Shown in pieces: positions 59,046 through 64,000 of a stretch of DNA of 64,000 bases. The stretch spans positions 460,001-524,000 of the forward strand of contig NW_022145527.1 of the NCBI RefSeq assembly GCF_000002235.5. The letters are read 5' to 3'. This DNA is from Strongylocentrotus purpuratus (Eukaryota; Echinodermata; Echinoidea; Camarodonta; Strongylocentrotidae). Positions within the stretch are counted from its first letter, which is position 1; each line of letters opens with the position of its first letter. The translations under genes and the position numbers were made by a program. The notes under the pieces were generated by a model. It had not been told where the DNA came from. It made no database searches and saw only the letters and a program-made list of their open reading frames with translations.

Positions 59046-59701
59046 TCATGGCTGAAACGATCTGTCCTTGTTTATCTTTGGCCATTTCACGCACAAGACA
59101 AGATGTTTGGTCCTTGCACTGGTAAACTTCATAACCTCCTCAGAATTAGGAAAGGCTTTTTTCAACAATGGTCCCATGTGACTTGCAGCTGATAGAAGAA
59201 TATTGTGCTCCAAATAAAATGATGTAAATAAGCACTCAGCTCTAGTTATATTAAAATCCTTGGAGGTTGACATCCATGATGTTATTTCTCGTGCTGACGA
59301 TTCAGACTTGAAAGCAGTGATGTGTTGCTTTGATTTGCAATGAACAACAATGTCATTACAACCGCCATGCAAAATTGACAAATCTCGGCGACATTCCTTG
59401 CAAGTTGCATGATGTTTGCTCTTTCCTGATGATGCACCGAAGTCAAATTTATCAGCATATTTCTTGTTGTAAGCATGTCCTCTTTTGCACTCCATCTTAT
59501 TCACAACGATTTTCTGTCTTACACGATGCAAGGAACTGCTTTGGCATCTTGAGCCTCTGTTTTTTGTACGAGATGGGTTTCCGTGAAATTCTCCTTCTGA
59601 TCTCCAGACAACTGGTCATACTTCGTACATGTTGCACATTGGTCTTTTTTATTTATCATAACGTTTTTTCCGGGCAATGGTATGGTGTTGCTTGGCCACA
59701 A
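59046..59701 (-). CDS. hAT-like gene, BED zinc-finger region
   Basis: The frame contains YADKFDFGASSGKSKHHATC then KECRRDLSILHGGCNDIVVH and CKSKQH, a C-x2-C ... H-x5-H BED-type finger that binds DNA in hAT transposases. It is followed by KAFPNSEEVMKFTSARTKHL, a common lead into the catalytic domain. The N-terminal piece (59519-59701) is in another frame, so an intron or a frameshift lies near 59520. The start codon is not settled. Confidence 0.65.
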
Positions 59702-61143
59702 TCAGTGAAATAGCTGCATAGGGAATCTTATCTGCTTAATGAGTAGAAAACTGCAAGTATTGCGCAATTCTTGATGAATGTACTTGAAACAGTCTGAACA
59801 TCAAAGTAAAATGGCTAATGGACACATGGGAATAGACAGTTCTGAATAGACACAAAGTGAAATGAATATACAGTTCTTTGGTGGACATAACTGAATTTCA
59901 CAAAAAATGGACATAGACAGTTCTGGCTTTAAGCCCTCTAGAAAAAATAAGAAATAAAAAACAATATAATACATATTAAAGAAAATAAAATGAAATTTGC
60001 ATATTCAAAATTTATGCAAATTAACCTTTGCATTTTCAAATATCGACAGCCCCCCCCCCCCCCCTGCAGTCAGGGGTTGCTCAAAATAGCCCAGGGCCAG
60101 TAGAATTTCAGAAATATGTTTGCTCTTTCATTAAAATTTAATGAGAAAATTGTAAAGCACAGTTTTTGTTGGGGTTGCAGGGGTTTACTCGTACATGTTT
60201 CTATGCGATTCCGTGTTTGTTTTTTTTGGGGAAAAAAGATGAAAAATTGTATTTTAAGATCGTATTTCACTCTTATTATCATACTAAATATGATTTAATC
60301 GTACTGGTTGGCATCTCTGTATAACCCTCCAATTTTCATTAACTCAAACAACTTACATCATAGTGAATAACCTACTCAACTAAAACGCATTATCACTACC
60401 AAACAATCATCTTTCAGCGAATAACATTCCAGCATTGGGTCCCGATATTAGTATTCTTTCATTATCATTAACCTTCCCATTTTGATATTCCATATATAAT
60501 ATGATATCAACCTCTTCTTTACTTAAATACTTGCATGTCTCATTGTCACGTTCAAGCTTGATCTCTGATTTGAGTGTCTTCTTCAGAGTGATGGTTTCCA
60601 CCGTGACGTACCTTGTCTCCTCCTCCAACCCAGTCAAAAAATGAGCACTTTGCAAGGTTCATGGAATGTTCCAACTTCAATATACGGATCAGGTCGACAA
60701 TCCTTAATCTGGGAAGAAAAAGCATGGATGTATGATCTTGTTATCCATCCACCTATCAATCCAGTATTCTAAATGTGCACCATTGTTTTAGATTTCTCAA
60801 ATATGATCTATAAGTTCGAAATACATGTACATGTCATGATGTGAGTGATGTTTAAAGATACTAAGGTTTGAAAGGCAAGGAGTGACAACACATAAATCCT
60901 TTAACTCATCACCTTAAGAAAAGGGTTTTTACCAACTTTACAACCTGCTTTCAATGTGATGTCCATGGCAGATGATATCATTGATAAGTGTACGGTAAGC
61001 CAACAAAATATTGACAACCCTTTTAAGAAGGAATAATATTCATATTCGTTTTTGCAAGAATGAAGACATGATAAATGAAAATGTTTAATTATCAACAAAA
61101 TTAAGAAATTTACTTGTTTATTCTTCTCATTTTACTACTAATA
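59702..61143. other. Intergenic stretch with an unrecognised exon-like piece
   Basis: At 60407-60655 on the minus strand an open frame reads TGLEEETRYVTVETITLKKT and on for about 80 residues to a stop. Its codon use looks coding, and an acceptor-like TTCCCAG lies near 60712 with DCRPDPYIEVGTF in a different frame. I do not recognise a domain. A C run lies at 60050-60064. The 3' terminus of the adjacent Helentron was not identified here. Confidence 0.35.
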
Positions 61144-63999
61144 TTAAAAAGCAATCTTAACAGCTTCATGGTAACTATAATATGTAGGGATGACCTCTGT
61201 TTCCAATAAATCTAGTCCCTTGCTGTACACATGATCTATCAATGTTCCCTTCTCAGTAGTAGCATTAACAACATGCTGTTTGTAACCTTTATTACACATT
61301 AGCTTGTTTACCTGTAAAGAACCTTTAAACAAATCCTCATTAAAATCTCCCATCACAATACACCTAATGCTTGTTTTGTGTAATACATCTAGCAAATTGT
61401 CTAATGATTCACAGAATGATTTGATACTATATGATGGAGGTCGATAAACAACTGAAATCACAACAGAAACTGGTTTGGTGACAAGAATTGCAATAAACTC
61501 TAAGTTGTCGACAGATATGTCTAATCTACTTGAATATGTATTCTTGATATACATTGCAACACCTCCGTGCGATTGTTCTTTGAGTACATTTCCAACTCCA
61601 GAATTACAGTATGACAGATGTCGTGGCTGATGATAAAATCGAAAGTTATCTAAAACAACGTCACAGAGATCATCATCATTAATCCATGTTTCGGTCAAGC
61701 AAATACAATCTACATTCACAAATTGGCACTGGGATTTGAAATCAGTAAAATGCTGTTTTAATCCTTGTACATTTTGCATTACCAAAGAAAAGTTATAATC
61801 GTGAATATCTTCGGAAGTTTCATTCTCAATAAACGGCTTCATAATCTCAATGCGTTCTTTAATTTCTGGATTACAATATATACGTTTAGGATCGAAATGT
61901 TCTATCACAAGTCCAGATAACGAAGTAACGCGACTAAGCCCAACATATGCCTGTCCAGATTGAAATACATTTTTTAATGATACAACAGCTTTGTCTAATG
62001 TCGAACCTTGTACTTTATGAATTGTGCAAGCATAAGCAAGCTTAAGTGGAAATTGTTTTCTCACATATTTCTTACCAATGGATTCTTGAGACATTTCGAT
62101 TGAATGAATACCAATATCGGCCTTCTCAAAATTAACTTTGATGCAAACTGGATTCAAATTTGTATGATCCGTTATTATTTCTGTTACATTTCCGAAACAT
62201 CCATTTGTCAGGCCTTTACTAACATCAATGTTTTTGAGCAACATCACTCTAGCATTAACTGCAATCCACAGATAAGGAGGCAACTGGGTTTTCATCTTTG
62301 TATAAGGTTTTTCCCGTATTTGATTTCCTTTTTTAACATCTTTGTCCATGTCTTGTGCTTTTACGCATATCACATCTCCACATTTTTTATGCAATAATTT
62401 CTTGTTCCAAGCATCTACTTCATTGTTACATGCATAGATATGCAGAGCATTTTCACATTCTTCACCAGTCTCACAGGACTTGAGCATTGCTAGGTCTTCA
62501 TCACAGAGAATCTCTTCCCCTTGTTTTACACGTAATCTATTTAAGAGAAAAGCAAATTGGGTATCGTCTTTTTGTCTCATAATGTCTTCAAGTTCTACTT
62601 TCTTGAAATTAGCATTCCACAATGCACCATTGAGTGTGTCTTTATATAAAGGAGTTCCTAAGACTGGAGGTAACTGATACATGTCTCCCACAGCAATAAC
62701 TGAAACACCAGCAAAAGCAGTTTGATCTCGTGATTGTTTTATTTGTCGTAGGCGGCCGTGAATGTAAGACATCAACTTTTGATTTACCATTGATACTTCA
62801 TCTATGATTAAAATTTGCAATTCAGCCAGCTTATTTCGAAGGACACTTATTTTCTCATCACTCAGAGGTTGATACAGTCTTTGTGCATTGATTGGAATAG
62901 AAAGAATACTATGTATAGTATGGCCATTGATATTGTATGCAGCTACTCCGGTTGGAGCCATTTTCAATACTGAGACATCATCAGGATGTGGCAACATTCG
63001 GGCTAGTATACGTGTTGCTTCATAGTAAAGACATTTGATCAAATGACTCTTTCCAGTACCAGCACCTCCAGTTAGAAACATATGAAACGGTTCGACCGAT
63101 TTTCCATTTACTCTATCTAAACACCACTGTCGTATTTTGTAAAAAACACTCTGTTGCTTCTCATTCAAAGACCTCATCAAAGAATGTCCATCTTGTTTGG
63201 AAATTTTTACTGAACGTAGTTCAATGCTATAGTCATCTTTTTTCGGTTCATTCTTTAAATCTGGGATATCAAGATCTCCATCACAATCTTCGACATCTAC
63301 ATTTTCTTTGGGATGTTCAAGTCGCTCTACTTCCTTTTCCGGACATAAAAGACCCCATGCATCTTCGTGTGGACCAAATTTGTCAAGATGCTCCTGTGCA
63401 TGATCAATTGCATCGGCATTCATTTCAAACTTCTTTCGGTTAGTACAGACAATTGACCAGACTTTCTCCAATTCACGTCCACATATTTTCACAGAACCTG
63501 TCTCGTAGAACTCTTCATGTGTTTCAAATGTTGGGGGCTTTAATTGTCCATCTTCAAAATATGGCAGAAAGAGTTGCAAAATGCTCAAATAATATTTTTC
63601 GGGTGAGATGATGGGTGAGAATCGGGGATATCTTACAACTGCATCTCCCGTACGAGTACGCTTCTGAATATATCCCAGATCGTTATCTAATTTAAAGACA
63701 TTTTTACTTCTTGTACTTGGCGTTTGGGATGCAGTTAAGATTCTATACTGAGAACAAAACGTTGCAAGACACATATCACTGAATTCTGCGTTTTTAGGTC
63801 GAGCTTTGTATCTGTCGAGCTTGCTAGGCATCCAAACATTCTCATCATCATCATTATCGTTATCTGGTCTGCTCTTTATAACGCTTAATGGTAAACTCAT
63901 TCTGACAGGGTCGGGTCCAACAGGAATGAATTCCACTTTCCTAGAAGATTCTTTCAATCTGAGACTGCAAACACGATAGACGCTTTCTTGAGCAGACAC
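61144..63999 (-). CDS. Helentron Rep-helicase-endonuclease, C-terminal part (open at window edge)
   Basis: The frame is open for 951 codons to the right edge, so the N terminus with the rolling-circle Rep domain is outside. Residues of about 300-700 are a Pif1-type helicase: GGAGTGKSHLI (about 308), IIDEVSMV (about 396), VGDMYQLPP (about 436), HKVQGST (about 660) and YVGLSRVT. Residues 768-951 are an AP-endonuclease-like domain: QNVQGL, LTETW, GGVAMY, VVYRPPS, MGDFNED, LIDHVY. This helicase-endonuclease fusion defines Helentrons, which copy DNA by rolling circle. The terminal Ser-Asp-His motif reads SYH, with Tyr for the catalytic Asp. Otherwise the copy looks intact. Confidence 0.88.
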   Translation of the reverse strand: MSAQESVYRVCSLRLKESSRKVEFIPVGPDPVRMSLPLSVIKSRPDNDNDDDENVWMPSKLDRYKARPKNAEFSDMCLATFCSQYRILTASQTPSTRSKNVFKLDNDLGYIQKRTRTGDAVVRYPRFSPIISPEKYYLSILQLFLPYFEDGQLKPPTFETHEEFYETGSVKICGRELEKVWSIVCTNRKKFEMNADAIDHAQEHLDKFGPHEDAWGLLCPEKEVERLEHPKENVDVEDCDGDLDIPDLKNEPKKDDYSIELRSVKISKQDGHSLMRSLNEKQQSVFYKIRQWCLDRVNGKSVEPFHMFLTGGAGTGKSHLIKCLYYEATRILARMLPHPDDVSVLKMAPTGVAAYNINGHTIHSILSIPINAQRLYQPLSDEKISVLRNKLAELQILIIDEVSMVNQKLMSYIHGRLRQIKQSRDQTAFAGVSVIAVGDMYQLPPVLGTPLYKDTLNGALWNANFKKVELEDIMRQKDDTQFAFLLNRLRVKQGEEILCDEDLAMLKSCETGEECENALHIYACNNEVDAWNKKLLHKKCGDVICVKAQDMDKDVKKGNQIREKPYTKMKTQLPPYLWIAVNARVMLLKNIDVSKGLTNGCFGNVTEIITDHTNLNPVCIKVNFEKADIGIHSIEMSQESIGKKYVRKQFPLKLAYACTIHKVQGSTLDKAVVSLKNVFQSGQAYVGLSRVTSLSGLVIEHFDPKRIYCNPEIKERIEIMKPFIENETSEDIHDYNFSLVMQNVQGLKQHFTDFKSQCQFVNVDCICLTETWINDDDLCDVVLDNFRFYHQPRHLSYCNSGVGNVLKEQSHGGVAMYIKNTYSSRLDISVDNLEFIAILVTKPVSVVISVVYRPPSYSIKSFCESLDNLLDVLHKTSIRCIVMGDFNEDLFKGSLQVNKLMCNKGYKQHVVNATTEKGTLIDHVYSKGLDLLETEVIPTYYSYHEAVKIAF

Positions 64000-64000
64000 T

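Overview
This window is animal nuclear DNA, most likely from a marine deuterostome invertebrate such as an echinoderm. The grounds are a multi-exon host gene with GT-AG introns, a CR1/L2-type LINE whose ORF1 carries an esterase domain, a Helentron-type helicase fused to an endonuclease, a Ty3/gypsy fossil, and very many short DNA elements with long G or C runs. The species cannot be named from the sequence. No prokaryotic operon, rRNA gene or CRISPR array was seen.

Layout. 0-8.4 kb: a 1.78-kb non-autonomous hAT-like element (131-1908), an inverted stretch of a dispersed satellite, other G/C-rich hAT-like elements and a 145-bp MITE. 8.7-22.5 kb: a satellite of roughly 165-170-bp units, opened by two large insertions. 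The first (9.6-13.9 kb) is a SINE-like piece plus an array of Helentron-like non-autonomous elements. The second (15,053-22,276) is a near full-length LINE whose ORF2 is split by another copy of the 1.78-kb hAT-like element with a clear 8-bp target duplication. 22.5-31 kb: an inverted ACGCGT minisatellite, MITEs, a second satellite, more hAT-like copies and LINE debris.

31.9-40.0 kb, minus strand: seven exons of a peroxisomal sarcosine/pipecolate oxidase (PIPOX-like) flavoenzyme. All splice phases fit. The FAD dinucleotide-binding first exon was not found. Its introns hold two duplicated exon fragments, foldback elements, a TTAA-flanked MITE and trinucleotide repeats.

42.1-52 kb: tandem Helentron-like elements, including two 1271-bp units and a third unit that appear almost identical, one of which contains a LINE endonuclease fragment. 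Related elements carry tRNA-like or hairpin modules just before a T run. 53.9-54.7 kb: a Ty3/gypsy fossil. 55.9-59.7 kb, minus strand: a multi-exon hAT-transposase-like gene with a BED finger and a dimerisation domain, next to a decayed DUF7869-like piece. 61.1-64 kb, minus strand: a long open frame with a Pif1-type helicase followed by an AP-endonuclease-like domain, running off the right edge; this is the autonomous type that could mobilise the Helentron-like elements.

Nested insertions give a relative order: satellite first, then LINE and Helentron-like insertions, then the hAT-like element. The most notable signals are the shared end architecture of three Helentron-like families, their small-RNA-like modules, the two hAT copies that seem to differ only in homopolymer length, and the altered active-site positions in the PIPOX-like enzyme.
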